Origin: Neostapfia colusana
Lineage: Eukaryota > Streptophyta > Magnoliopsida > Poales > Poaceae
Direction: 5' to 3'
NCBI GenBank assembly: GCA_030760725.1
Contig: JASWHV010000010.1
Span: forward strand, 37,949,760 to 38,013,759
DNA length: 64,000 nucleotides
The position numbers and the translations under genes were made by a program. Shown here piece after piece: positions 53,795-64,000 of this stretch. The notes under the pieces were generated by a model. That model was not told the origin of the DNA and made no database searches. It saw only the letters and a program-made list of their open reading frames with translations. Within the stretch, counting starts at the first letter, position 1; the number at the start of each line of letters is the position of its first letter.

Positions 53795-56700
53795 CTAAGA
53801 AAACAATTCCGGAAATTGTGCCTTAAGCTCATCTTCCCGTTCCCAGGTGGCTTCCTCTTCTGAGTGATGCTTCCACTGCACCTTGCACATCCGGATTCTC
53901 TTGTTTCTGGTAAGGCGTTCCATCGTCTCCAAAATCTTGTATGGTTGCTCGGCATAAGACAAATCTTCAGCTACATCCACTTCATTCATGGGTAACACCT
54001 CTTCAGGCGTCCTCAGGCATTTCTTGAGTTGTGACACATGGAATACATCGTGCACGTCCGATAGATGAACCGGTAACTCTAGTTGGTACGCCACTTCGCC
54101 TTTTCTTTCCAAAACTTGAAAGGGTCCGATGTATCGAGGTGACAACTTCCCTTTCACCTTGAACCGACGAAGTCCTCTGATAGGGGACACCTTGAGATAA
54201 ACATAGTCTCCCACGTTGAAAACAAGCTCTCTTCTTCGTACATCAGCATAGCTCTTTTGGCGTGTTTGTGCTATCCTCAAATTGTTGCGAATCTCCCTCA
54301 CCTTTGCCTCGGCTTCTTGTAGCACTTCTGGACCAAACACTTTACTTTCTCCTGTTTGGTTCCAAAATAGGGGAGTTCTGCACTTCCTTCCATACAAAGC
54401 TTCAAACGGTGACATCTTCATACTAGCTTGATAACTGTTGTTATAGGAAAACTCCGCATACGGTAAGTTCTTGTCCCAACTCCTATTGTTTTTGAGTGCA
54501 CATGCCCTTAACATATCTTCAAGTATCTGATTGGTTCTCTCCTTCTGCCCGTCAGTTTGGGGATGATAGGCAGAACTATAGTTCAGATGGGTTCCCATGT
54601 TTTCATGCAACTTCTGCCAGAACCTTGAGGTGAACTGTGTCCCTCGATCCGACACAATCTTCTTTGGCACCACTCCATGGTAACACACGATCCTTGACAT
54701 GTACAATTCTGCCAATTTGGATCCACTGTAGCTTTCTTTCACAGGGATGAAATGAGCTACCTTGGTTAGCCTATCAATAATGACCCATATTGAATCATAC
54801 CCGGATTGGGTCCTAGGCAATCCCACGACAAAATCCATGCTGATTTCTTCCCACTTCCATTCAGGCACTTTGAGTGGTTGCAATAATCCCGCGGGTCGTT
54901 GATGTTCAGCTTTCACCAACTGACATGTGTCACATAGGGCAACATGTTCCGCGACATCTCGCTTCATGCCATACCACCAATACCTGCCTTTGAGGTCCTG
55001 GTACATCTTCGTACTCCCAGGATGAATGGAATAGTCAGAATCGTGAGCCTCCTTCAAAATTAATTCACGGATCTCTTTTACTTCTGGCACACAGATCCTT
55101 TTCCCGTGCCACACCGTTCCCTGTTCATCCTCTCTAAAACCAGGAGCTTTATTTTCCTTAATGAGTTGTCTGATCTCTTGTATCTTCTCATCATTCTTTT
55201 GGCCCTCGCGTATGTCTTGCTCGAGTGTGGAGTCCACTTCCATGGCGATGGCTTCACCACTATTTACTAGACATAGATTGAGCCTTATAACCTCGTCCTT
55301 CAATTCTGCAGGCATGTCCTTCAAGCTCAACTTATTGACCTGCACTTTCCGACTCAAAGCATCGGCCACGACGTTTGCTTTCCCGGGATGATAGTTGATG
55401 CCCACATCAAAGTCATTAATTAGCTCTAACCATCTCCTTTGTCTGAGGTTGAGATCTGGTTGTGTGAATATGTACTTCAAACTCTTATGATCCGTATATA
55501 TTTCTGTCCTCTTCCCCATCAAATAGTGCCGCCAAATTTTCAACGCGTGTACCACTGCAGCTAGTTCTAGGTCATGTGTAGGATAGTTCTTCTCGTGCTT
55601 CCGAAGCTGCCGGGATACATAAGCCACGACATGTCCTTCTTGCATGAGAACACATCCCAACCCATTTCCAGAGGCATCGCAGTACACTGTGAAATTCTTC
55701 TGCATATCTGGCATAACCAGCACTGGGGCTGTTGTCAATCTCTTCTTTAGCTCCTGAAAGCTCGTCTCGCACTGTGGCGTCCAGGTGAATGTGATTCCCT
55801 TTTCCAACAGTTTAGTGAGAGGTCTCGAGATCTTGGAGAATCCCTCAATAAACCGTCGATAGTATCCAGCCAATCCCAAAAAGCTTCGAACTTCCCCGAC
55901 ATTTTCAGGGGTTTTCCACTTCTGGATATCTTCGATTTTTGCGGGATCTACGGAGATTCCTCCCTCCGAGATTATATGTCCTAAAAAGGGAACTCTCTTC
56001 AGCCAAAACTCACACTTGCTCAACTTGGCATATAATTGGTGTTCTCTCAGCCTCTGTAACACCAACCTTAGATGTTTCTCATGTTCTTCTTCATCTTTGG
56101 AGAAGACGAGAATATCATCTATGAAAACCACCACAAATTTATCCAGATATTCCATGAATACCTTGTTCATGAGGTACATGAAATATGCCAGGGCATTGGT
56201 TAGCCCAAAAGGCATGACAGTGTATTCATACAGTCCGTACCGAGATACGAAAGCTGTCTTGGGAATATCTGATTGCCTTATCTTGAGTTGGTGGTACCCC
56301 GACCTGAGATCAATTTTCGAGAACACACAAGCTCCCCTCAACTGATCAAACAAGTCTTCAATGCGGGGTAATGGGTACTTGTTTTTGATGGTTACCTCAT
56401 TTAAGGCACGGTAATCCATGCATAACCTTTGGGTTCCGTCTTTCTTGGGCACAAATATCACCGGAGCTCCCCATGGTGAGGAACTAGGGCGAATATACCC
56501 CTTCTCCGTCAATTCTCTCAAATGATCTTTGAGCTCTTCGAGCTGCTTGGAGTCCATTCGATAAGGTCTCTTGTATATCGGGGCTGTTCCCGGTACTAGC
56601 TCAATTGCGAATTCCACGTCACGGTCGGGAGGCATACCTGGTAACTCCTCCGGAAAAACATCTGGATATTCCCTGATGGTCCTGATTTCCTCAACTTTCA

Positions 56701-57476
56701 CCTCCACTTGATTTAATTTAATGTCCCTCCTAGGCTCGTGTATTGTTATGAACTTTACTCTGGTACCACTAGGGTGAGTTAGTTCCATCGTTCTGGTCGA
56801 ACAATGGATAATTCCTTTATGTTTGGTCAACCAATCCATACCCAAAATAATATCTATCCCTTGTGAATCTATCACTATGAGGTTAGCCGTGAATACTACC
56901 CCATTAATGTCTAGGCTCACTTTGGGACACACTTGTCTTGTCCTTATTTCTCCACCTGGAGAGTTTACCGCTAGCATATGGTTCATTTGTGTGGTTGCTA
57001 GGTCATGCTTCTTAACAAACCCTTGAGCAATGAACGAGTGGGTAGCACCAGAATCAAACAGCAGAGTTGCAAGGTGTAAATTGGCAGGAAACTTACCAAC
57101 TACCACGTCGGGCGCCTCTTGTGCTTCCTCCATAGTGACGTGGTTCACCCGTCCTCTCAATACATTCTGCTGTTGTGGCGGCGCAGGCTTCTTCTTTGGG
57201 CATTTATGGGCGTAGTGCCCCACTTCACCACAGCTGAAACATTGCACCCCAATCTTAGATGCTGGGCCCTTGTTGTCTTGGGGTTGGTTTTGGGGTCCTT
57301 GCACTGCTGGTCGAGGTGGATATGCGGGGCGAGGCTGCTGCACAAACTGACGTTGAGTCTGTGCTGGTGCTGCGGGAGGCCTGTAGTTTGGGTTGTACCC
57401 TCTTGGTGCTGAATAGGGTACCGCAGCACGGCTCGTCTGCCCCGTAGGTTGCTGCATCATACGTGGGCGGGTGTTG
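53795..57476 (-). CDS. gag-pol of F1-e, 5' partial, pol uninterrupted
   Basis: One open frame of about 1,225 codons, truncated at the F1-f insertion point inside gag. Counting from the open frame's first codon: zinc knuckle CX2CX4HX4C at 82-95, protease LLFDSGATHS 141-150, reverse transcriptase with FIDD 454-457, RNase H YCDASG 601-606, integrase HH-CC (H814, H821, C851, C854), the D,D,E core (D884, D946, E982), and a chromodomain-like C-terminus from about 1170 (IRMCKVQWKHHSEEEATWE). No stop or frameshift; length and motifs fit an active Tekay-type pol. Before F1-f landed the element may have been autonomous. Confidence 0.95.
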
Positions 57477-57900
57477 TGTAACACCCCAAATTTTTAGTCA
57501 AGATTCAAATTTTGGATTTAGAACCATAAACCATGTTCAGAGGGGAATTTAGAAATTTTTGGACGTGTTGCATGTTTTGCAAAAATTCAAATTCAAACTG
57601 GAATTCAAATTAGACTCAAAACAGAAAAGAAATGGAAAAAGAAAAAGGAAAACCGGAAAAAAACTGGCCAGTGGGCCGAAACCCCAGCCGGCCCAGCTAA
57701 CCCCCGCGCAGCCCGCCCCCGCGCGCGCCGCGCTGCCCCTCGCTGACGGGTGGGACCCGCCTGTCATCCCTAACCCCGCGACCCCGGACTTCTCCCCCGC
57801 GCGCGCGATCGCAACCGATCGGGAAACCGCGTCCCGCAGCCGAATTCTGGACCCTGAGGACTCTAACTCGATCACAACAGAACCACCGCCCTCCCCCGGC

Positions 57901-57908
57901 TATAAAAA
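57901..57908 (+). promoter_or_regulatory. TATA box of the F1-f LTR
   Basis: TATAAAAA, 424 bp from the LTR start. From here to the donor at 58178 there is no ATG on the plus strand. Confidence 0.75.
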
Positions 57909-58023
57909 CAACCGATCCGATCAGTTTTTCTCACGCGATCGCCGAATTTCACTCCGGTGAGCACCGAGACTTCGCCGGTGAATTCTGGCCGATCTAAGCT
58001 CGGAAACTCTGATCTAACTCGTT

Positions 58024-60687
58024 GGTCTTGATCCACCGCCTCCGGGGAACTTTGCAGGTGCAGAAAACCCGAAGACTTACGGTGCAAATCCAGCTCCGAC
58101 GAGCTTCGCCGTGGTTTTGCCTCGGACCTCGCCGCCGAGCACTTTCCAGGACCCCCGAGCTCGAGAAAACCCCCGAGGTGAGATCCCTGACCTCCCCTCT
58201 ACCGATCTAGGCCATAAGATCACAGTTCTAGGCAGAATTCTCGAGGATCCGAAACTTTCCGGCGAGATCGCCGCTTCCCGCCGCCGTGCGCCGCCGGCAG
58301 CGCCGCCCGCTCTCGATCAGAGCGACGTGGCCGCTTGTGCGCCGTTTATTTTAAATCGCACGGTAGACTTTAAAACCCCGCGTACCGGTTCGATGTTATA
58401 ATCTCAGCCGTCGGTTTAAAATCAGACGGTCCACGTCAGCCCCGCGTTATAAAGACTGGAGTTCTTACGTGCTACCCCCTGGGGTTCTCTGGAATTGAGA
58501 GCTAGCCCCGGAAACTTCAGATCTAGCCCCTGGAACTCCAGAAAATCATGTAAATTCATTTAAAAATCAGTTTTAGCCCCTAGACTTAATAGAAATTAAG
58601 AAAAACACCTCTGAAAAGTGTAGCTAGACCCCTGGAAATTATGAAAATAATATTATAGACCCTGTAATGGGGTGAATTCATTATTTTAGCCCTGTTTAGT
58701 ATTTAATTTAGAAAATTGAATATGTAACTAGTGTTTAAATATTAAAAAGGGGGACAAACATAATTGTCAAAATTATTAAAAACTTTCTCAGTACTTAGAA
58801 AACTTTGGAGTGTGATAAAAATATATTTTCGGGCTAAAATAAATCTGTTTCATCTATTATTCACATTTAATAGTATAGGGACACATTTTTAAGTAAAGAA
58901 TGGTTAAAGAAAAATAGGGAAAATAATTATGAAATAGTATACATCAGAAGCCAAGGTCAAAAATATGATCTTAAATTATTTAGGACCAGAACCTAATCTG
59001 TTTAGGTAGTGTGTATTACTAATTTAATGATAAAATGCACAATTATGCATAAGAATATAAATCTGAAAATATAGAAACTAGTAAATGATAAATGGAGTTT
59101 CTAAAATACAAAGAATTCAGTTTAGGGTTGACAGAAATTATGAAGGCACATATGGAGAAGAAAAATACTTTTCATACATACATGGTAGTTTAATATATAA
59201 GGAATTTATTTAAAACTGAAACACACATATATACATATATGTATATATATATATAGTATGTGAGTATAAATATGAACACCAAAGTAGGAATCATACACAT
59301 ATAAATAAAAGTGTATGCAAGCCCCAAATCAACACACATAAAGTAACCACAACACATATAATGGTAAAGAACTTTCATAAATATGAATGTGTGGTTTGTA
59401 TGAAGTGGAAGTGTGAACTATATCTTATGATTGTTGTTTTTCTTTTGCTATGTGTGATGGTATGAAGTAGAACCTGCTCAAGAACAAGTTATTCAATTCC
59501 AAGACCAAGACTACCCATTTCAAGAGCAGCAAGAAGGAGGCAAGTGTCCTTGACCACTTTGATCCTATGCTAGGATGTGTAGATAGAATTATTTGCATTG
59601 TCAAATGAAATATGAAACCCATGCTAGGAAGTTTCCCTAGAATTGCATTACCTTGTTTCCTTGTAGCTTGGGTTGGGATTTATTTTGTCATGTCGTTTAT
59701 TTACATGCATATGCTTAGCCATGCTTAGTATGGGATATTTGGGATATGAGATCATCAGTTTATATTACCATACTCTTGAATGAGACATTGTGAGTTATGT
59801 AGAGGTAGGGATCAAGGCAAGTTGGATGTTTTGGTTGTGTGCTGGGTGCACGAGACTCGGGTTTGTGTTTAGTACTTGCCTGGATCCTAAGGACCGGTTC
59901 ATGGAGCATGTAACCCGGCTTTACAGTGCCAACCACATGCTGAGATGGGGCAGCTTAGCCAATTAATTAGGTGTATCCCCGGCGTAGTATGGGTGTGTTG
60001 GATGGTGCGGGGAATAGGAGTCAGCTGGACTGCCATATGAACCGCAAGGCTCAAGAGGGGGCCACTGCAGCGGGGTTGGAGCCTCTTGTATGCTGTTAGG
60101 GGTGAAACCTCAGTGGGCCCACGCTCGTCGGGAATCCCTTTGTAAAGGCTTCGTAGTGATCTCTTGGCCACACACCTGGGAAGTGTGAATGTGGATCGTA
60201 GCCACTGGCATAATGGAGGTTCTTTTAGTCCACCCGGCAACGGGGGATGAAATCACTACTTGTGGGTACAGTGGTACAAACTCTGCAGAGTCAAAACTGT
60301 CTTGACAGCCGTGCTCACGGTTAAGAGCGGCCTGGACTTATTCATGATTAGAGGATTGATGGTTGTGAATGTTAAGCGGGGAGCTTAACATTGGAAATGA
60401 TGTTATGGTTATTGGATTATGATGATGGGATGGGAGATTGGAACCATTTCACCTGTGTAGTAATGTAGGTGCTTAATAAGCTAAGGTGATAGGTATTAAT
60501 TGCGTAGTGCTTTAACCATGAGTTCAACCTTTCCTTGTTCTAGCCATGCATGATATAATTTTTCCCACACTTGCTGAGTACCATTGGTACTCAACCTTGC
60601 ATATTTGTTGGTTTATATTGCTGCTCAGGTCAAGATAATGAGGTGGTGTATAATGACCAAGATTTTGGACCCGAGGAAGGCTTTTAG
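58024..60687 (+). other. LTR reading frame of F1-f: three predicted exons
   Basis: Exon 1 is open from the TAA near 58014 to CGA G at 58177, with donor GAG|GTGAGA. Exon 2 is 59471-59539 (69 nt) with GAG|GCAAGT. Exon 3 is 60629-60687. Introns 58178-59470 and 59540-60628. All phases match. Against F1-d, exon 3 differs at four sites, all synonymous (Asp, Glu, Gly, Phe codons). No in-frame ATG exists in the predicted exons of this copy, so initiation is unexplained (near-cognate ACG, or an unseen exon). Confidence 0.5.
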
Positions 60688-60937
60688 GTTCATGAAGACC
60701 CCGGGCAACGCCTGTGATGGAGCCCTAAAGAATAATATTCCGCTGCTAGTTTATTTACTTGTGATGAAGCATTAGTGTCCATTGAGACATTTGCGATGTA
60801 AGACTTATTTATGTTCGACACCTGGCTTGTAATAAATGATGCTTCACTATTTGTCATCACATGTATGAGAAAATGATCCTGGCATACATGTGATATTCAC
60901 TTGGTTGTTTCTTCGGAAAAACCGGGTGTGACAGAGG

Positions 60938-60950
60938 TGGTATCAGAGCC
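60938..60950 (+). promoter_or_regulatory. Primer-binding site of F1-f (tRNA-iMet)
   Basis: TGGTATCAGAGCC, four bases after the LTR end. Confidence 0.95.
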
Positions 60951-61030
60951 AGGGTTGCCCGTAGGAACGTGGACCTAGGTAGAAATGGACGTATTTAAGG
61001 GCCCTATTTTCTTAAAAACTATTTTCCAAG

Positions 61031-61149
61031 GTGTGGGTGAAAAAGTGTTATTAAAAGAGTCATTTTCTTCATCTTACCCCAACTTTCATTCAAAATAGGA
61101 TTTTTGTTTGAGATTTTATCTAACCTAATTTTAAATTCTTTTGTTTTAG
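61031..61149 (+). other. Predicted 119-nt leader intron before orf0 (F1-f)
   Basis: CCAAG|GTGTGG donor, CTAAC branch motif at 61120-61124, T-rich end TTTTGTTTTAG abutting the ATG. Confidence 0.6.
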
Positions 61150-61929
61150 ATGGTTCGCATGATTCGCACCGCTCGTAAGTCCACGGGAGGGAGAGTTCCC
61201 GTAGTTGCCCTTGCTGAAAGAGAGGAGAGTCGTCCAGTGACGTACCTTTCCTACGGATTGGCAGTAGGAGAATTGTTGCGCCGTCTTCGACGTATGCTCG
61301 AAGCCGCCGGCAATACGGGCAAGCTCATCATCCACTATAACTCCACCAGGACCATCCGTGAGAAGAGGGAAGAATGGAGTTCGGAGATGAGGATTATACA
61401 CGAGAATCAGCTGCTTAAGATTCACCACTCTCCAGCTTGTCGAGCAACACAAGTTGACGCGGAGAGAGATGTCACCTGGGAGGCCATCACCTGCCAGAGT
61501 CACATCTATCGTCGCCACTTGGACAAAACTGAGTACATGTATGTCCTCCAACGTGAGAGTGGTACCACGGAGTACAAGTACCCACCGGTGCAGCAAGGGA
61601 CTTCCCATGAGCACATGGACTTGTGCTTGGAGGATGCTGCTATGCTCAGCACTCGACTGCAGGAGTGTCAACAAGAGCTTCAGGATGTCCGAGATACTCT
61701 GAAGGAGACGGAGGCATTGCTGCGAGCTTGCTTAAAGGCGAGAGAAAGAGGAGATGGGAATGAACTGTGTGTCACCGTAAGTGATCCATGGACCCCTGAC
61801 TCCCCGGATCGCCGAGCAATCAGGCGTCGTCGCACTTCTCCACCAGCAGCCTCCCCACCCAAAGCAGAGTCAGAAGGTAGCCGAAATGAGGAGGAAGATC
61901 CCGAGGAGCCAGCTCAAGAGGATGAGTAG
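61150..61929 (+). CDS. orf0 of F1-f, 259 aa, intact, unknown function
   Basis: Complete frame between leader and gag, the best copy of this protein in the window. The basic N-terminus (MVRMIRTARKS) leads into a mixed alpha/beta-looking region with several Cys and His (HHSPACRATQ, ITCQSH). Residues about 155-200 are Leu/Glu/Gln-rich and probably form a coiled coil. The last 50 are Arg/Ser/Pro-rich and then acidic (EEEDPEEPAQEDE). I recognise no catalytic domain. It is kept in every F1 copy at the same length (780 bp), broken only by single stops in F1-a and F1-d, so it is likely part of the element's life cycle. Confidence 0.85.
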   Translation: MVRMIRTARKSTGGRVPVVALAEREESRPVTYLSYGLAVGELLRRLRRMLEAAGNTGKLIIHYNSTRTIREKREEWSSEMRIIHENQLLKIHHSPACRATQVDAERDVTWEAITCQSHIYRRHLDKTEYMYVLQRESGTTEYKYPPVQQGTSHEHMDLCLEDAAMLSTRLQECQQELQDVRDTLKETEALLRACLKARERGDGNELCVTVSDPWTPDSPDRRAIRRRRTSPPAASPPKAESEGSRNEEEDPEEPAQEDE

Positions 61930-62231
61930 TGTAGAGTCTTTCCCCTAGCTAGCAAGAGGTCGAGTAGTCGAGTCGTGACGTAGTTAATGGTGTGATAATG
62001 CTTGGTGTGTGACGTGAGTTGTGGAAGCCATGAGCAAGTGTCCACAGCCTCGTCTTCAGATTGTTTTGCTTTGGTGTGTGAACCCACAGGAAATAATAGT
62101 GCATTTATTGGGTGTGAGATATAAAACCCTCGTAGGATTTTAACAAAACTTCAACACTTCAAAGTACAAACAAGTGAAAGTAGTAAGATGATACCAAATG
62201 CTTTCAAATTAACATTTGTTGATTCTGCCAG

Positions 62232-64000
62232 ATGGCCGGAAGAGGAAGAGGACGTGCTGCCAACCCCGCCAACAACAACGATGAGGCATGCAACTCTCAT
62301 CTTTCTGGAGGCCAGAACCGGGGTGGTCGCCGTGAAGAAGTTGATCCTCTCCACCAAATGCTGGAGAATCAAAATCAGCTCATCCAGAACTTGACTCAAG
62401 TAGTGGCCAACTTGCATCAAGTTCCACCTCCACAAGCTGCACCACGCCAACCAAGGTTGAGTGAGTTTCTAGGAACTCAACCTCCAAAGTTTGCAAGTGC
62501 TGCTGAACCTCTGGAGGCAGATGATTGGCTGAAGACCATTGAAAGTAAGATGAGGATCATACAATGCCAAGGGTATGAGAGGGTGCTGTTTGCCTCTCAT
62601 CAATTGCAAGGACCTGCTGCTGATTGGTGGACCGCCTACGTGGCCGCCCATCATGACCCGGAGAGCATCACTTGGGAAGAGTTCAATCGTAGCTTCCGCA
62701 ACCATTACATCCCAAGAGGTGAACTCAAAAACAAGAGGAAAGAGTTTTTGGGACTGCAGCAGGGAAACATGACGGTGAGGGAATACCTCACTAAATTCAC
62801 TCAACTATCCCGTTATGCTCCACGAGACATAGAGACAGATGAGCAGAAACAAGATTGTTTCGTGGAAGGACTCACCGCAGAGATGCAGTGTGCAATGTCC
62901 TCCAATGAGTATGAAAGCTTTCAAAAGATGGTGGACAGAGCGTTTGTGGTGGAAAGGAAGCTAAAAGCCCTGGAAAATGAGAATAAGAGGAAGGCTGGGT
63001 GGTTACATCAAGCCTCAGGGAGCAACACCCGCCCACGTATGATGCAGCAACCTACGGGGCAGACGAGCCGTGCTGCGGTACCCTATTCAGCACCAAGAGG
63101 GTACAACCCAAACTACAGGCCTCCCGCAGCACCAGCACAGCCGCAACGTCAGTTTGTGCAGCAGCCTCGCCCCGCGTATCCGCCTCGACCAGCAGTGCAA
63201 GGACCCCCAAACCAACCCCAAGACAACAAGGGCCAAGCATCTAAGATTGGGGTGCAATGTTTCAGCTGTGGTGAAGTGGGGCACTACGCCCATAAGTGTC
63301 CAAAGAAGAAGCCCACGCAGCCACAACAGCAGAACGTAATGAGAGGACGGGTGAACCACGTCACTATGGAGGAAGCACAAGAGGCACCCGACGTGGTAGT
63401 TGGTAAGTTTCCTGCCAATTTACACCTTGCAACTCTGCTGTTTGATTCTGGTGCTACCCATTCATTCATTGCTCAAGGGTTTGTTAAGAAGCATGACCTA
63501 GCAACCACACAAATGAACCATATGCTAGCGGTAAATTCTCCAGGTGGAGAAATAAGGACAAGACAAGTGTGTCCCAAAGTGAACCTAGACATTAATGGGG
63601 TAGTATTTACCGCTAACCTCATAGTGATCGATTCACAAGGGATAGATATTATTTTGGGTATGGATTGGTTGACCAAACATAAAGGAATCATCCATTGTTC
63701 GACCAGAACGGTGGAACTAACTCACCCTAGTGGCACAAGAGTAAAGTTCATAACGATACACGAGCCTAGGAGGGACATTAAATTAAATCAAGTGGAGGTG
63801 AAAGTTGAGGAAATCAGGACTATCAGGGAATATCCAGATGTTTTTCCGGAGGAGTTGCCAGGAATGCCTCCCGACCGTGACGTGGAATTCGCAATCGAGC
63901 TAGTACCGGGAACAGCCCCGATATACAAGAGACCTTATCGAATGGACTCCAAGCAGCTAGAGGAGCTCAAGGATCATTTGAGAGAATTGACGGAAAAGGG
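62232..64000 (+). CDS. gag-pol of F1-f, 3' end outside window
   Basis: The ATG at 62232 follows GATTCTGCCAG. The frame is open without interruption to the last base (589 codons). It covers the gag core (EADDWLKTIE, AADWWTAYV), a Gln/Pro-rich linker, the zinc knuckle CFSCGEVGHYAHKC, the protease (FDSGATHSF, LGMDWL) and the beginning of reverse transcriptase (YPDVFPEELPGMPPDRDVEF). The stop seen in F1-d before the knuckle-protease border regions is absent here. RT, RNase H, integrase and chromodomain should follow beyond 64000. Confidence 0.95.
   Translation, partial: MAGRGRGRAANPANNNDEACNSHLSGGQNRGGRREEVDPLHQMLENQNQLIQNLTQVVANLHQVPPPQAAPRQPRLSEFLGTQPPKFASAAEPLEADDWLKTIESKMRIIQCQGYERVLFASHQLQGPAADWWTAYVAAHHDPESITWEEFNRSFRNHYIPRGELKNKRKEFLGLQQGNMTVREYLTKFTQLSRYAPRDIETDEQKQDCFVEGLTAEMQCAMSSNEYESFQKMVDRAFVVERKLKALENENKRKAGWLHQASGSNTRPRMMQQPTGQTSRAAVPYSAPRGYNPNYRPPAAPAQPQRQFVQQPRPAYPPRPAVQGPPNQPQDNKGQASKIGVQCFSCGEVGHYAHKCPKKKPTQPQQQNVMRGRVNHVTMEEAQEAPDVVVGKFPANLHLATLLFDSGATHSFIAQGFVKKHDLATTQMNHMLAVNSPGGEIRTRQVCPKVNLDINGVVFTANLIVIDSQGIDIILGMDWLTKHKGIIHCSTRTVELTHPSGTRVKFITIHEPRRDIKLNQVEVKVEEIRTIREYPDVFPEELPGMPPDRDVEFAIELVPGTAPIYKRPYRMDSKQLEELKDHLRELTEK

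Larger units (their letters stand above)
50308..57476 (-). mobile_element. F1-e: F1 element with intact pol, gag split by F1-f
   Basis: 3' LTR 50308-53749, polypurine tract, and gag-pol from 53795 upward. At 57476 the gag sequence stops in mid-gene where the F1-f LTR begins; tgttg (57472-57476) is the left half of that target duplication. The missing 5' half of F1-e should lie beyond the right end of F1-f. Left target half of F1-e is gctgc (50303-50307) in F2-e. Confidence 0.95.
57477..60933 (+). repeat. 5' LTR of F1-f (3,457 bp)
   Basis: Starts TGTAACACC, ends GTGTGACA. TATA box 57901-57908, exon 1 donor at 58178, middle exon 59471-59539, last exon from 60629 with TAG 60685-60687, AATAAA 60831-60836, hairpin 60856-60894. 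Confidence 0.95.
57477..64000 (+). mobile_element. F1-f: apparently intact F1 element, runs off the window
   Basis: 5' LTR 57477-60933, primer site 60938-60950, leader intron 61031-61149, orf0 61150-61929 and an open gag-pol from 62232 to the last base. No disabling change was seen in the part visible. It is inserted in the gag gene of its relative F1-e, in the opposite orientation. It is the innermost and so youngest element of the right-hand nest. Confidence 0.95.

Noticed and set aside
60638..60775. ATG-initiated frame inside the last LTR exon (MRWCIMTK...)
   Set aside because: It starts with ATG, but copies differ by amino acid changes and it ends early in F1-d, so it lacks the conservation seen in the neighbouring frame.

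Overview
The window is repeat-rich plant DNA, most likely from a grass (Poaceae). It is almost entirely nested Ty3/gypsy LTR retrotransposons of the Tekay/Del chromovirus type, plus one RTE-type LINE. Supporting signs are initiator-tRNA-Met primer sites (TGGTATCAGAGC), 5-bp target duplications, long LTRs of 3.4-4 kb, a gag-PR-RT-RNaseH-integrase order and a C-terminal chromodomain-like tail. I found no host gene, rRNA, tRNA or CRISPR array. The species cannot be named from the sequence alone.

Two element families account for nearly everything. Family F1 has a ~3.43-kb LTR starting TGTAACACCCC and ending GTGTGACA, and a 259-aa orf0 upstream of gag-pol. Copies: F1-a (1-1249, minus, broken), F1-b (solo LTR 1655-5082, minus), F1-c (7719-25825, minus, truncated), F1-d (33177-44969, plus, complete but dead), F1-e (50308-57476, minus, intact pol) and F1-f (57477 to past 64000, plus, apparently intact). 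Family F2 has a ~4-kb LTR starting TGTAA and an unrelated-looking 314-aa orf0. Copies: F2-a (gag-pol debris 1250-28900, plus), F2-b (probably a solo LTR, 6013-27372), F2-c (9939-23985, minus, very young), F2-d (LTR 28901-46946, plus) and F2-e (LTR 46947-50307, minus). The order of insertion can be read from the target duplications. On the left: F2-a, then F2-b, then F1-c, then F2-c. On the right: F2-a, then F2-d (which also took the LINE and F1-d), then F2-e, then F1-e, then F1-f.

The most interesting signal is inside the LTRs. In F1 each LTR looks like a small three-exon gene: a TATA box, an AUG-free first exon ending in a GT donor, a 69-nt middle exon ending in a GC donor (AG|GCAAGT), a last exon with a stop, then AATAAA. 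All junctions are phase 1, so one acidic reading frame runs through. In the last exon the differences between copies are almost all synonymous. F2 LTRs have an equivalent 81-nt middle exon and last exon with the same phases and a GC donor. Separately, F1 copies carry a canonical 119-121-nt intron just before orf0, and in both families the gag start is also immediately preceded by a 3' splice site. This suggests that splicing chooses between an LTR product, orf0 and gag. Other points of note are a snap-back rearrangement in the F2-c 5' LTR, a conserved hairpin near the F1 primer site, and a microhomology deletion of integrase in F1-d.
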